From: Acanthacorydalis orientalis
Lineage: Eukaryota; Arthropoda; Insecta; Megaloptera; Corydalidae
Length of the DNA: 64,000 nt
Direction of reading: 5' to 3'
Assembly: GCA_034766995.1 (NCBI GenBank)
Contig: CM068315.1
Location: 51,928,162 to 51,992,161, forward strand
Below are positions 40,675 to 53,040 of the stretch, in pieces. Within the stretch, counting starts at the first letter, position 1. Every line of letters starts with the position of its first letter. The translations under genes and the position numbers were made by a program. The notes below the pieces were generated by a model that saw only the letters and a program-made list of their open reading frames with translations, was not told the origin of the DNA and did no database searches.

Positions 40675-40998
40675 TTGTATGCGAAGGTAAATATGCTTTT
40701 TTGTACAGTTGGTTTGAGTCGCAGTAGTTAGAAAATCATAAAGTACACTTGAACTAGAACTGTTTAATTTATAACTTCTGTCTGTCTGTGATTCTACAAG
40801 TCCAATTGGGATATCAGTTTTAAGAATGATTTTAATCAGTAAACATGACAAATGAAAACTTACATGAAAGACACTATTTGTTTTATGAGTTTCAAAAATC
40901 TAATAATACTCAACAGTAAAGACTGTCATATCCAATAATAATAAACTTTCTCATACATACATAAATATTTGTAATTTGTTTCGTTCCTGTTTACATTG

Positions 40999-41098
40999 AA
41001 TTTGAAGTTATTTTCTTTTCGTTGAGGTCACTATTCTTTGTTTTTGAGAAACAAAGACAAAGAATAGTGACCTTTAGGAAAAGAAAATAACTTCAAAT
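40999..41098. other. Long near-perfect hairpin (40-bp arms)
   Basis: Arms 41001-41040 and 41058-41097 are complementary over 40 bp with about 3-4 mismatches, all within the GTTGAGG/CCTTTAGG portion, and a 17-base loop. Inside, CTTTGTTT (41036-41043) and AAACAAAG (41049-41056) give an alternative tighter loop. The right arm runs directly into (CA)n(TA)n at 41105. It could be a template-switch inverted duplication, a MITE remnant or a hairpin RNA locus; no promoter or known microRNA was recognised. Confidence 0.85.
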
Positions 41099-41102
41099 AC
41101 AA

Positions 41103-41104
<2 letters not shown>

Positions 41105-41184
<80 letters not shown>
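41105..41184. repeat. Compound (CA)n(TA)n microsatellite
   Basis: About 18 CA units (41105-41140) then 22 TA units, abutting the long hairpin at 40,999-41,098. Confidence 0.95.
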
Positions 41185-41187
<3 letters not shown>

Positions 41188-41459
41188 TGTATGTGTGTGT
41201 AGAAACGAATAAGGTTGTGTATTAAATTATCATCAAAATAAATATTTAAATAAAAACACATGAAATTGACATATAAAAACATAAATATTTTAAAAAACTT
41301 TTTTAAATTACCCACAACTTGATACATAAAATAATCAATTGGAATTATTTTAAATATGATTATAATCAATTAAAAGGAAATGTTGTAATAATTGTATCGC
41401 CCTTTATGATATTATTCTTATGTTATACAAAGGGGAACCCTTAATACACATTTCATTTA

Positions 41460-41460
<1 letters not shown>

Positions 41461-41518
<58 letters not shown>
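41461..41518. repeat. (TA)n microsatellite
   Basis: About 28 units followed by ACACACACAC. Confidence 0.95.
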
Positions 41519-41519
<1 letters not shown>

Positions 41520-42479
41520 ATATTACACACACACTTGTTTAATTTTGCGTACAGATATTTTGTCATACAAAATAAATATTTAAAATAGACCTTATCGTCA
41601 ACGTTTCGAATAAACAGCATGCGTTTTGTAATTTAATGCCTAACAAAATGTAAGTGTTTGTTTTGTGATGTTGTTTTCTTTCTTATTGTATTCTAAAATT
41701 TTATTGTTTACATTCTAATTAGGTTCATGTTTTGATTTTCCAGCTGGAAGTAACAAATTTACCTTTATTTTGTAGCGAACATTATCCCAAATAAACTTCA
41801 ATTCATTTGTATTTAATCATTGTAACGAGATCGAGAGTATATTTGTATTTCATACAATTCATTTATATCGAAAATATTTTGTTTTTTTTTGGTAAGAAAC
41901 CAAGTTGTCGATTTTTGATTAGTCGATTCTGTTGCCGAGAAACATATTTAATTGTTACTTTTTTTATTCTTTGATTTCATTTTTATAGTTTCATTGTCTT
42001 GTTGTGGTTTTCCTTATATTTATTATTTTTAAATTGTGTTTATTTTTACTGATATACCGAGAACAGTTTTTGTGTATGAACACTGTTTTAAAAGAACTGT
42101 TAATATTTTCCGGTATATGAAGATATATGAGAGAAATACAGAAAAGAAAATATCATGAACAGAGAACTGATATTTTAATACATCATAGAAATTTAAACAC
42201 GAAAACAGTTTTTTATCAAAAAATATTGTATAAATTGTAGAATAAGCTTATCTTTTCCTAATTTGACATTCATTTGGAATTAATTACATAAAATTAGATA
42301 ATAGTTTATATTAGATGAATGTTATAAAAACTGGATTATTAAATAAAAATCAAAAGAAATCAAACACTCTTTACGAGAATGATTAATTGATTAAAGTTCT
42401 TTTTTTTTATTTAAAAATATGTGAAATATTTTTTTTAATTACACTAATTGTAAAGAAGACACTGATCGAGATTAATTAA

Positions 42480-42870
42480 ATCTGACACGCACGGAATGTT
42501 GAAAAGTATAAAAATGACTTGTGTTGAGGAGGGACAGCTAGAAGACATGTGTTGAAAACCTTTTGTGAATCACTTACTAGTCGAAAAGTGGAGCTTTGTC
42601 AGTCCCTTGTTATGTAACCACAAAATTCGTATACAAACGTAAACACACAATCTAGCAATAGAGGGAGCGATGAATGAGGAAATTCCATTTAGCCAGTCGA
42701 CATCAGAAAATTCAATTACCTAATTTTCGTTCGCACGGCCTTGCTTTTCCAATTACCTCCCCTGTTGGCCCGTTGACTTGACGCGACTGTTCCTAACAAG
42801 TACTTGATTATAAACGTACTTGACGTTGTCATCCACATCAGCGTTGTTAACGTCTTATAAATATTTGTTT
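42480..42870. other. GC-richer island, possible regulatory element
   Basis: The island contains two CAATTACCT words about 40 bp apart (near 42711 and 42750), homeodomain-type TAATT cores, and CTTGACGCGACTG. A 17-codon ORF starts near 42670 (MNEEIPFSQSTSENSIT) and stops. No protein family is recognised; a conserved non-coding element is as likely as an exon. Confidence 0.3.
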
Positions 42871-43752
42871 TTTAAGTCGCTACGTACGAATTACTACATT
42901 GTTTTTTTTCGTATTGCAATTAAAACGAAAGAATGGATTCTTGAATCTCCATATTTTGTCAGAGAGTATTTTTTCATTTGATTACAGAAAATAAAAGTAG
43001 AAACACTTTTTAATTCTTATTAAAAATAAAAATTAAAAATACTTTATAAAAAAACTTGTATAGTGCATTTATACTTAAAAAAGATATTCAATTAAACTTC
43101 GATTATAAATTTAATATTGCCAAATAATATCTCATTAAATTTTATTACAATTTCAATAATAAAAATAAATGAGAGAGAACTATTTGTAAAAAGCATTTTA
43201 ATTAAATAATTCTTCCATAAAATTTAAATCCCACGGAAGAGTACAAACGCAAATAGTTAATACGATTTTATTACATTCTTCAACGTTTAAACTATATATA
43301 AACATGAATTTACCGTAAAATATGGTAGGAATTTATTTTTAAAAATATATTTTCTTCGATCCAAGTTTATGTAGATGACGTGCATACTTAATACAAATTG
43401 TGATATGTTTACGAGACGTTTTAAGAACAAAAAAATGAAAAACGAAAAGATATTTCTAAGTCAGAGACAGAAACCAATTTAATACACGTTCCACGTTATA
43501 AGAACATTTTGTAATACATGTTTAAACAGAACGTGATAATACGAGTTTATATTGAAAAAAAACTATAATTATTTATTATAAAAACACGTTTACACATCTT
43601 GAAATTAGATTTTCTTCATTTAAAAATTACTGTTTGTAAATAGCCTAGTAATTGTTTATGTAAACGTCCAATAAAGGAAGAAAACATTATCATCAACGTG
43701 ACAGAAGAGAGACTGATATTATAAAAACAAGATTGTTTATGTATGTCTCTCA

Positions 43753-43790
<38 letters not shown>

Positions 43791-45185
43791 TTTAAAACTA
43801 AATTACATAAAGTGTTGTTTATTTATTAATATGTTATTAATCAATTTTATGATATTTCTTTAAATAATTAAATAAGAATAGTTGTACATTTTGTCAAGAA
43901 AAAAGTACTTTTTGTTAATTAATTTTACTTATTCATTAAGAAAAAGGTATTTAACAATTTGACATGATAAAATGTAATTTGAAAACTAAAATACCTATTG
44001 AATTTGTGTTGTTTTATGATCATGCTTTTTATACAGTTAAAAACCAAAAGTTAATAAGAACTAGTTTTTTGAAATCGATTATCTTTTGTATCTAATTCGG
44101 TGATCTCTGAAATAAGGTACATGCACTCTTTTGAGAGACAATTCGTAATTAATTTATATGTATATATATATATATATATTAATCAAGAATAATTTTACTT
44201 TCAACAAATATTACAAACATAAACTGGAGTATGTTATTTATTTTTATTGCCATTAGAGTATGCTATGAAAACAGTTTGGTCATCAATGATTTCACATATC
44301 CAGCTTGTTAAACTATTTACGTATCAATAAACTACCTAAAGATAGCTCAAGAGTCAAAATTAGTCTTTGTAGATAATGACTTGAGTATGTAAGTGGACAA
44401 AACATTAACAGGATAGTACAGAAATGAGATCACAAGTATAAATACGTACAATTATAATTCCAGTTCTATTAAAAGACAAAATTGAACAATAATACTTTGT
44501 TATTCTTCACACCTTGCTTTACGATTTAATTAACAACAGTACGTGCCATAGTCAAACCATATCACGAGTCTCATTCATGTTTCTCATGTTAGGCATTAAA
44601 TCTGTATCACAAGTCTCACTCTATATTTTAAGACTGTATTGTATTATACGATAAGGGGTTAAATGTGATGTTTTTTTTTTCGAAAAAAATCAATAATGAT
44701 GTATTTTATGACATGAATAACAAATGTTCATAAGTAAACATTTTTTTCGATTAATAATTGCACTTGAAATGTTATATTAAAAATTTCAATTCTAATAATT
44801 AAGTGATGAAAGTAATTTCTGTTCAAGTGTCTAACATGTAGTGTGTAATAATAATAAGTATTATACTATAATGTTAATTTAATAAAAATAATATTGATAA
44901 TTATTTATGTCGATTAATAATGAAGAAAGGTAACAAAGGAACGATTAATACGTAGATAGGTATTAATTATGGCTGCGGTAATGCATGATTAATTCTATTC
45001 ACGATATTTAATAGCAATTATTCTATGTATAAACATAGTTAACGTATACAATGACGACATAATGAAGGTCATGGTCACTGGGTAGAGGTAGGTACAGCAT
45101 GATACGAATGCATTGCCATATACGTATCATTAAACCAATAAAATGAATAATACATTTAAGGATGACATTTTTATTTACCTGTTTA

Positions 45186-45209
45186 AATGATTATGTATGT
45201 ATGTATGTA

Positions 45210-45271
<62 letters not shown>
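45186..45271. repeat. Compound (ATGT)n(TA)n microsatellite
   Basis: About five ATGT-type units then about 29 TA units. Confidence 0.95.
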
Positions 45272-45272
<1 letters not shown>

Positions 45273-46183
45273 CATAAAAAATATTATATACTAGGATAAA
45301 TGGACAAGAAAAGAATTATTAAATCGTAATTTCATTCTCTTTAGAACGCTACAGTACAGATAATTTATAAAATAATAATTAACATATTTTTTTTTATACT
45401 TTAACGCTCTGAAAAATGGCATAGTCATCGAAATACATCTAAATAACAATTAGAAACGGTCAGTAATCATTTATTGATTATTATTGATCAGAAAAAATAT
45501 TGGTGGTTTGTGGGATGAGAGAAAAATTCATTTATTAAAACAGATTTAGCATCAGTGACAGAACTGTATTCAAGTACTTATGTGTTTAAAATTATATCTG
45601 TACTATGGTGGGATATTCGCTCTTTGAATACAGAAAAAAATACATGTAAAATAGAAAAAAAAATATTTCAAAACTTAAGAACATACACACAAATTAGAAA
45701 AGAATATAAAAAAATCTAAATTCCTATGGATGGCAACTGATTATGCTGAGACTAGTTGCAAAGTAACAAAATCAAGTCAGAATCGCAGATCTCATATGTT
45801 TTATTTAAGAATTTTACTTTTGATGTGCTGAATTTCTCAGTCTATAATAATTTATGTATTACTGTTTGTTTCTTGTATATACATATATATATATATATTT
45901 CCGTCATAATTTTATCTTATAAATGCATTAATTTTGAAATGTCATTAGTATTAATTTTTGTTGTGAGAAATATTTTTTACAATCTTCAAAGTTTCTTTGA
46001 TAGGTCACATTTTCTTTTTATCTTGTTTATTTGTTAAAGTATAATTAACTTTCGCTTGACTTCAAATACAAGATGTTTTTAATAAGAGTGATTTTTTTAC
46101 TTTCTGCGTGCTACATTACTTAATTAATGTGTACACGATAATAATTAATATTTATACAGCATTAACAGAATTTATAACGCATA

Positions 46184-46197
46184 TGTGTGTGTGTGTG

Positions 46198-46241
<44 letters not shown>
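46184..46241. repeat. Compound (TG)n(TA)n microsatellite
   Basis: About 8 TG units with a GG break, then about 19 TA units. Confidence 0.95.
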
Positions 46242-46242
<1 letters not shown>

Positions 46243-46689
46243 GTAACACATTCAAAAGATGTAGATCTAGTTAAAAATTAAGTCAAAACTTTTGCCTAGA
46301 TTCATGTTCACTTTATCAATAAAGAGTAATAAAAAATATAAAAATTCAAATCTACAAATTATAATCAGAAAACTAAAAAAGGAGAAATTTTTGTTTATGC
46401 CGAATGGAGTAATAAATATAATATTTCTTATCAATACATTTACAAGTGATTAAATAAATCATGTATACTTATTTTAATTTTTACACACTCAATATCAATT
46501 TTTAAAAATTATGTAAAAAGTGTGTATTATTTATAATTTTTATTACAAAGAAAAAAAGTCAGTATTACATATCGTTAATTTACGTAGCCTACGGAGTTTT
46601 TTTTTGTCACTACACTGAACTAATCATTCAATATGTCGTGCTATTTCCGTGAAATGTTCGCAGATATTTAGTTTCCGTTACCGATTTCG

Positions 46690-46720
46690 CTTACTGTAAC
46701 CATTTGCATATCCGAGCAAT
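46690..46720. promoter_or_regulatory. Octamer (POU) site in a complex pocket
   Basis: CATTTGCATATCC contains the perfect octamer ATTTGCAT, reverse of ATGCAAAT, a POU-domain target. It lies in a GC-richer pocket (46,590-46,860) between AT-rich flanks. Evidence is the motif alone. Confidence 0.25.
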
Positions 46721-47095
46721 TACAGGAGGTTATAAAGAACATAAATTTTTTTCAAACGTGTTTACTTGACTTTAATAGATTCGGCTTGAATTTATATCCA
46801 CTTTTATGGTTGTTTGTGACTTCTATGTTATTTATTTTTCGCCAGTAATTATGGTATGATATCATAATTTATGCAAAAATCGATTATGCGAGATGCTTTT
46901 TTTTGGGAAATTAAAATTTACTAACTGTACTTTTTGTTTTCGAAAAAGTATAAATATTTATTGAAAATTATGTGCTCTGATAATGTAACACATTAAAATT
47001 AAATGTTTTTTGATGATGCTTTAGTACTTGAATATGGAAGATCAATTTATGAACTTATACTTTTATACAAATAATACGGTTTAACATTCTATATA

Positions 47096-47099
<4 letters not shown>

Positions 47100-47141
<42 letters not shown>
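47100..47141. repeat. Compound (TA)n(TG)n microsatellite
   Basis: About 15 TA units then about 6 TG units. Confidence 0.95.
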
Positions 47142-47143
<2 letters not shown>

Positions 47144-47790
47144 ATTTAGTTTACATATATTTTTTTTTGTTTCATAAATTAAAAGCAGATATAATTAATA
47201 AACAATATTTTATAAATATACGAAATATAAAAAAATGTATACACTAATTCAAAAATAATAGCAGTTTTTAGTAAAAAAATCATTTTCTTTTTATATTTTT
47301 CTTCAAGTTCCTTTATTGTTTTTTTGAGAAAAACGTTTTAATAATGTAAGTTAAATTAACTAGTATTTTTTCCAATACATATAATAAAAATAATAGAAAT
47401 TTTTATATAACACACGGTGCTAAAAGCAAAAGCTATGAAATAAATACTATATAATAATAACGAAAATTAAATGAAATACCATGAATGATTTAGACAAAGG
47501 AGTTTATTGTAATACAAATTTATAAGTACTTCGCATAGGAAGTACTAACACTTATAATTTTTTTGCAAAAAATATAATCGAATTGTATGTTGATCCATTC
47601 ATGATATACATTATTGAGGATATTTGGGTTATTTATAATAAGAACTGAGATTTAACTGAACATTACTTTGTACGCACTTATTTTAATTGCCTGAAAATGA
47701 TATGAAAACACAAAAAATGCAATGAAAATTGGAAAGAAAACACATGATAGAAATTATAAATGATGAGAACCCTTTTAATCAATTACATGG

Positions 47791-47794
<4 letters not shown>

Positions 47795-47839
<45 letters not shown>

Positions 47840-47883
47840 TATACATGTATGTTTGTATGTATATATATATATATATATATATA
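47795..47883. repeat. (TA)n arrays left of the mariner
   Basis: Two TA runs (47795-47834 and 47859-47883) separated by TG/CA-rich DNA; the second ends exactly at the mariner left end. Confidence 0.95.
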
Positions 47884-49169
47884 TTGGGTTGAAACAAAAG
47901 TTCGTAGTATTTTCCAATAAATGCCATTAATTCCAGTTTTGCGCGCATCTCGATTATATGACATGACTCCATATGTGTTATTTTGACAGGCGACATTTCA
48001 ATTTTTGTTTCTCAATTATTTTTGTGCAATTTTGTGAATTTCAAGCCTGTTAAATTTAAATTGAAAATGGAGAATTATAAGGTGCATATTCGCCATTTCA
48101 TGCTGTTTTATTTCCGGAGAGGAAGAAGCGTTGCAGAGACAGAAAAAAAATATCCGCAGTTTATGGAGAAGATGCCGTAGCTGACAGTACGTTTCGAAAG
48201 TGATTCACTCGGTTCAGAGATGGAAAATTTGACCTAGAGGATCGAGAGCGTTCCAGTAAACTTGCAGTTGTTGATAATGACAAAATTCAACAGTTATTGA
48301 AAATAATCAACATTAAAAGGTACGGGAAATCGTAGAGGCACTGCAGGTGTCTCATACAAGTGTTGGAGAGGGATTTAGAGACAATTTGATCTGTGAATCA
48401 CTACGATGTTTGAGTGACTCATAATTTAACTGAAAGATATATTAATGGAACGCATTTCCATCAGTGATTCGCTCCTTACAAGAAAACAAAACGACCCGTT
48501 TCTGAAACGATTAATCACAGGCGATGAAAAATGGATCGTCTACAATAACGTGGATCGAAGAACGTTTGTGAAAAAATGAAATGAGCATCCGTTAGCCACT
48601 CCAAGAGCGGGACTTCACCCGAAGAAGGTAACGTCATGTATCTGGTAGGATTGGAAGGATGTTGTGTACTACGAGCTTAACCCAAATCATCAGACGATAA
48701 ATTCGGAGAAGTATTGTGCTTAACTGGACCAATTATAAGTTGACAATCGATCAAAAGTGTTCAGAATAGGTCAATCGGAAGGGTATCGTTTTCCATCAAG
48801 ACAACGCTAGACCTCATGTCTCTTTGTAGATCCGGAAGAAATTGGTACAGTTTAGTTCAACGTCCTACCTCATCCGCTATATTCACTTTATCATATATCT
48901 CCTGATTATCACTTGTTCCGGTGGCCACAGAATTCTCTTAATGGAAAAAAACTACTTCCCTGGAAGCATGCAAAAACCACCTGAATCAATTCATCACCCA
49001 CATAGGTGCCAAGTTCTGGAAGGACGGAATTATGAAATTACGGGAAAGATGGCTAAAAGTGATGGATGAAAATGGCGCTTATGTATTAAATAAATATATG
49101 TACAAATCAGTAAACACTGCCTTTGAATTTCAGTTCAAAAACGCTACGAACCGTTGATCTAGCCCACAA
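47884..49169 (+). mobile_element. Near full-length, inactivated mariner transposon
   Basis: The element is 1,286 bp, the usual mariner size. Its left end TTGGGTTGAAACAAAAGTTC and right end (reverse complement TTGTGGGCTAGATCAACGG) are imperfect inverted repeats that converge on a shared GGTTCGTAG/GTTCGTAG core. Both ends abut TA dinucleotides, the mariner target, and lie inside a (TA)n array on each side (47859-47883 and 49170-49190), so it inserted into a microsatellite. The transposase begins at 48067 and its homology ends at a TGA at 49155-49157. Substitutions, frameshifts and stops make it incapable of encoding a working enzyme. Confidence 0.9.
48067..49157 (+). pseudogene. Degenerate mariner (D,D34D) transposase
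   Basis: The start MENYKVHIRHFMLFYFRRGR is the typical mariner N-terminal helix-turn-helix; the frame breaks near 48130 and continues in shifted frames. Recognisable later blocks are KFDLEDRERS, ITGDEKWIVYNNV (first catalytic Asp), AGLHPKKVTSCIW-stop-DW, VVYYELNPNHQTINSEKYC, VFHQDNARPHVS (second Asp), ISPDYHLFRW, and KFWKDGIMKLRERWLKVMDE. Stops interrupt several blocks, for example where a Trp is expected after CIW. The usual SPDLAPSDYHLF block has lost about five codons, which removes one of the two Asp positions around the third catalytic site. The chain would be about 345-360 residues if intact. Subfamily not assigned. Confidence 0.9.
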
Positions 49170-49190
49170 TATATATATATATATATATAT
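49170..49190. repeat. (TA)n right of the mariner
   Basis: About 10 TA units then ACACACAAACACACA; the other half of the array into which the element inserted. Confidence 0.9.
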
Positions 49191-49219
49191 ACACACAAAC
49201 ACACATATGCAGACATGTA

Positions 49220-49836
49220 TATGTATGCTGGCAAGTGTCTCTTCGTGTAGTTAATACTTATAGATGATGTTTTGCGCAATAGAGTACTGACGAGGATACA
49301 GTTTTTTGTTGCATTTCGTTGGCAACATTGTACGACTCATGATCGATCAAAGACGACCACATAAAACAGACTCGGTGACGCCGTCCTAGACAGCTGACAA
49401 ATCGTTTTCAATACAAGGCAACAAGGCGAACTGCACGATGCGGTATGGTTTGGGCATCGCACGACGAGCGGACATATAGATAGACATCGTTCTTTACATC
49501 GAGAGAGCACAACATTTACCTTAGCCCTCCCATGAGATTGGATCGCATCGTATCACATACAACCACCATCCGCGATCACTTACGCGCTATCTCTCTACGG
49601 CTGTACACGTGCTGGCGTAAGCATGACCTCGTATATCCTTTTATACGATACAGCAATGTGTGGATATTGTATAGCCGACGCTCGTTTATTGGGACGGTTG
49701 TCCCCACCCGCATCATAATGACAGTCGGTGTGCGCCAACGAGCCGACCAACCTCCTACTCGATTGGTTCAAAAACTGCTACAGCGACGACACAATATGTA
49801 TTTCCACTACATGTACATATCTCTGCATGCATACAG

Positions 49837-49838
<2 letters not shown>
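49220..49838. other. GC-richer segment, possible old Tc1-like relic
   Basis: The segment between the mariner and the (TA)n at 49839 is the richest in CG dinucleotides of the window outside the hnRNP gene. Plus-strand frames give RCGMVWASH and, in the ORF 49532-49888, TIRDHLRAISLR and YSRRSFIG. These only faintly recall Tc1-family blocks (VMVWG, TIRRRLR, the SRRxFIWR region) and are not in canonical order, so the call is weak. No termini were found. Confidence 0.22.

Positions 49839-49909
<71 letters not shown>
49839..49909. repeat. (TA)n microsatellite
   Basis: About 34 units with one A insertion near 49889. Confidence 0.95.
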
Positions 49910-50699
49910 AACTCGTAGATGGACAGCACACATTCGTACTTACACACGTACAGATGTACATAAACACGGGTATAGGCATTTGTGAATGGTTTTTTTATTA
50001 TATGCGAGCGTCACTGCGTGGACTGGAAATGGAGAGGTAAAAGGTCAAACCATAATAACGATTCGTAGGAATGCGAATTTCGTCGAGCGATTCTGTACTT
50101 CAGAAATATCATACACCTTTTTTTATTAACATATGTGAGATGTAAATGTAAGCACTATGACAGCACGGAGAAGCTAATGTACGTGTCGGAGATGTATTTT
50201 TGTTAAATGTTTTGAATTGTTCATTCGGATCTGAATCAATAAAAGTCGAAAACGGCAACCGACTCGAAAGCTGAATTGCTAATAATAAAAATGTACGAAA
50301 GGAAATAACTGTTATCAAAGAAAAATCACATATGAAGAACGTTTTATGGTATTTTTGAAAACTGTACCTGTATTTATCTACAAAATGTTAACTTTGATTT
50401 TATTCATAATTTGTTTGATAATGTTATATTAAAACTGATTCTTCGATGAAACATATTTTGAAATGTTAAATAATGATAAAGATCATATTGAAAGGGTGAA
50501 TGGGAGGAGAATCTAGAGAAAGAATAGGACTTTACTATATAAACTAGAAATAGAGAGGTTCAAAGTCCGTAACTCTATGAATTGAGAAAGAAAGTAGAAA
50601 GAGAACAATGCCTGGTTTATATTAGGACAGTAAGCGGTAGAGTGCGTACTATCCCGTTACTAGCATAAACAGGAGGAGACATGAAAAGAACAGTTTATG

Positions 50700-50945
50700 T
50701 TGCTTTACAACCTGTTTTGAACTCATATAAAATTTTTCTCTTATTTGTTTCTTTTTCATCTTTAATTCAACAGTCTAATTTAAAGTAAAAGTAATAATAA
50801 AACCAAAGTCGATGTAGCCAAAATACAGACTGAAGAATTCACTTTAAAATGATATTAACTTGAACACGATGAAATGATATTTTCATTGAAAAAAATTACG
50901 GTCAGAATTCAGAAAAAAACCGCAATTATTTTCCTGCCAGCTTAA
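50700..50945 (-). mobile_element. 5'-terminal mariner fragment (copy 3)
   Basis: The minus strand begins TTAAGCTGGCAGGAAAATAA directly against a (TA)n tract (50944-50960), then gives the same leader as copies 1 and 2 and the transposase opening MKKKQIREKF followed, after a one-base shift, by YEFKTGCKA. Homology ends near 50700. This is the best-preserved terminus of the three, and it shows the TA target abutting the element. Confidence 0.7.
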
Positions 50946-51706
50946 TATATATATATATTAGAGTCGCAGTAGTTTCATATTAGATATCCAATACTTTGAC
51001 ATCGTTAAATTGTTTTTTTCTCTTTGTAGTTTGAACGCTGCACCTAGTTTGTTTTGTAACATTTTGTTTTAATCATCAAATTACTTTATAAATTGTAATA
51101 AAAACTATGTAGTCATGTACCGGACAGCTGAACGGTCAACATGTGTAAACATACATTGACCGATTGTTTTTTTATTAACCCATGTTTTTTAATTTACAGA
51201 TACGTTATGTGTGTGTGCATGTATATGTTTAGATATATTATTAAATATTTAACAATTATTTTATGCTTCATTTCTCTCCAATATTTAACAAATATTAACA
51301 ATTATTAAAGAACTATATTTGAAATTTATTGTAGAATTAAATAATAAGACTATTAATATCATTTAAAGATTAAAATAAGGTAAAAATAATTTATTAATTC
51401 ATTAATCATTATTAATAACGAAAGGAATGAATAAAAATTATTTTGCAAAATTAATAATTATTTGAAAGGCATTGCCAGATTAAAAAACAAATCATAAAAA
51501 AGTATAAAAGTATGTAATTTATAACTATTTTTTATCTGAATATTTTTTTTTTGTACGCAAAGAAAATAGAAGAATTAATAATATCTAAATGGCTATTTTA
51601 CAAACTAGCTAACATACATCTTACAGGTGTATTCATTATAGGAATTAATCTCTTTTATTAACGGTTTTATTTTCAATAATTAATTATTTATGTTCTGGAA
51701 ATTTCA

Positions 51707-51713
<7 letters not shown>

Positions 51714-51769
<56 letters not shown>

Positions 51770-51772
51770 TGT
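51714..51772. repeat. (TA)n microsatellite
   Basis: About 28 units flanked by CATACATA and ACATATATGTG. Confidence 0.95.
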
Positions 51773-52208
51773 GTTATATTATTGATACTTATTTATTAAT
51801 GAAAATTCCACTAAAAAAAATACATATATAAATGAAATATTTCATATGCATTTTATTTGCTGTAAAATACAGAATATTGCCAAGCTAAGTTAAAATAAAT
51901 TTGAACCGAATATTGAAATATTTAAAAACAACTGTCAACACACCAGTTATTTTAATATACTGTACTTGTTGGTTATATTCTTTTGAAGTGCATACGTTAT
52001 GTGTAAATATAAAAACTGGAAAGCAATTTCAAATAAAATAAAATACAGCGACGTTTTTAATAATTCATAATATGTGCAAAAAGCGGCCATGTAAACGGAA
52101 AAAAATGGACTTTAACGTAGAAAATACGTGACACAGATGCAAATAAAATATTTAGAAATGTTTTTTAACAACCAATTGCTGTTTTTTATAATTGTTTTTT
52201 ATATTTTC

Positions 52209-52209
<1 letters not shown>

Positions 52210-52254
<45 letters not shown>
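52210..52254. repeat. (TA)n microsatellite
   Basis: About 22 units then CACACA. Confidence 0.95.
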
Positions 52255-52262
<8 letters not shown>

Positions 52263-52860
52263 TAATTGTATAAGATTTATGGCTGGACACTTAGAATTTA
52301 TACAAATTAAATTTTGTTTGTTTATAATGTGCTGCTGTAAATACGAGAAACTTGTTAAAATGTAATACTGAAATAAAAAATAATTAGAAAATGTAATGGT
52401 TTAAATAAATTATAATTAAAAAACCAAATGATCCAATTATTTTCTTTAAGATTCCAAATATATTATTACATTATAAATTATATCAGATTTCAGACTTTTT
52501 ATGTCATGAATATATTGTTTCTTTAATCTATAGTAAATTTATACATGACTTTTATAAGAAAGCCTTCTACAAATTTAAAAACAGCCTTATAAGTATTTTT
52601 AATTCACTGACACAAGTTATACTATATTTTGTTTAATATATTATAATATATTCTATTATAAAACAATGTAAGGTATTCGTAGTTTTTTTTTAAAAAAGTT
52701 TATTTAGTATAGAACTAACTAGCTTAAGAAAAATACATTAATCAGTACATAAATAAAACGAAAAAAAACTTCCCAAATAAATTGAAATTTAAAAAAATAC
52801 ATATAATGAAAATAATGATGTCTATTCGACTGAAAATTGAGTAATCAACTACATAAGTAT

Positions 52861-52916
52861 AATTAGTTATATTATTGATATTAATAATGCATTATTAATA
52901 TCATTGTCAACTAATT
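52861..52916. other. Palindrome within a longer inverted repeat
   Basis: A perfect 28-bp palindrome (52876-52903, centre ATGCAT) is flanked by a second pair of arms AATTAGTT (52861-52868) and AACTAATT (52909-52916), giving a 56-bp hairpin with a small internal bubble. No other function is suggested by the context. Confidence 0.8.
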
Positions 52917-52980
52917 GAAAGAAAAGATAAATAAATATAAATGTTTAAGTAAAATTTGTTGCTTCTGTTTTGCACAATAC

Positions 52981-52983
<3 letters not shown>

Positions 52984-53030
<47 letters not shown>

Positions 53031-53040
53031 CATATATATA
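52984..53040. repeat. (TA)n microsatellite
   Basis: About 21 units then CATACATATATATA; shorter arrays at 53258-53282 and 54779-54806. Confidence 0.95.

Larger units (their letters stand above)
23146..40998. other. Long gene-poor AT-rich tract
   Basis: Besides microsatellites and the islands at 24.1 and 29.5 kb, there are GC-richer pockets at 26,690-27,060, 30,700-31,200, 37,600-37,870 and 39,000-39,260 with no recognisable product. The segment 33,345-33,700 (GAGTGAGTCGGGTCGGTTG, AGTATAAAAG) faintly resembles a solo LTR but no termini or target duplication were found. An 11-bp GAGTAAAATAT unit is tandemly repeated at about 39,611-39,640. Confidence 0.5.
41519..47099. other. Gene-poor AT-rich DNA
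   Basis: Holds the islands at 42.5 and 46.6 kb. Two ATCAC(G/A)AGTCTCA words occur near 44,562 and 44,609. Other frames, such as the 93 codons at 45756-46037, are hydrophobic I/F/Y runs without a family match. Confidence 0.55.

Noticed and set aside
40999..41098. microRNA precursor call for the long hairpin
   Set aside because: No match to any microRNA seed I know, and the arms are too perfect for a typical animal precursor.
41031..41369. 112-codon minus ORF with long IY and CV runs
   Set aside because: It is the translation of (TA)n and (CA)n repeats; the same applies to all frames with YIYIYI runs (for example 15028-15384 -, 23759-24043 -, 32043-32291 +, 47729-47920 +).
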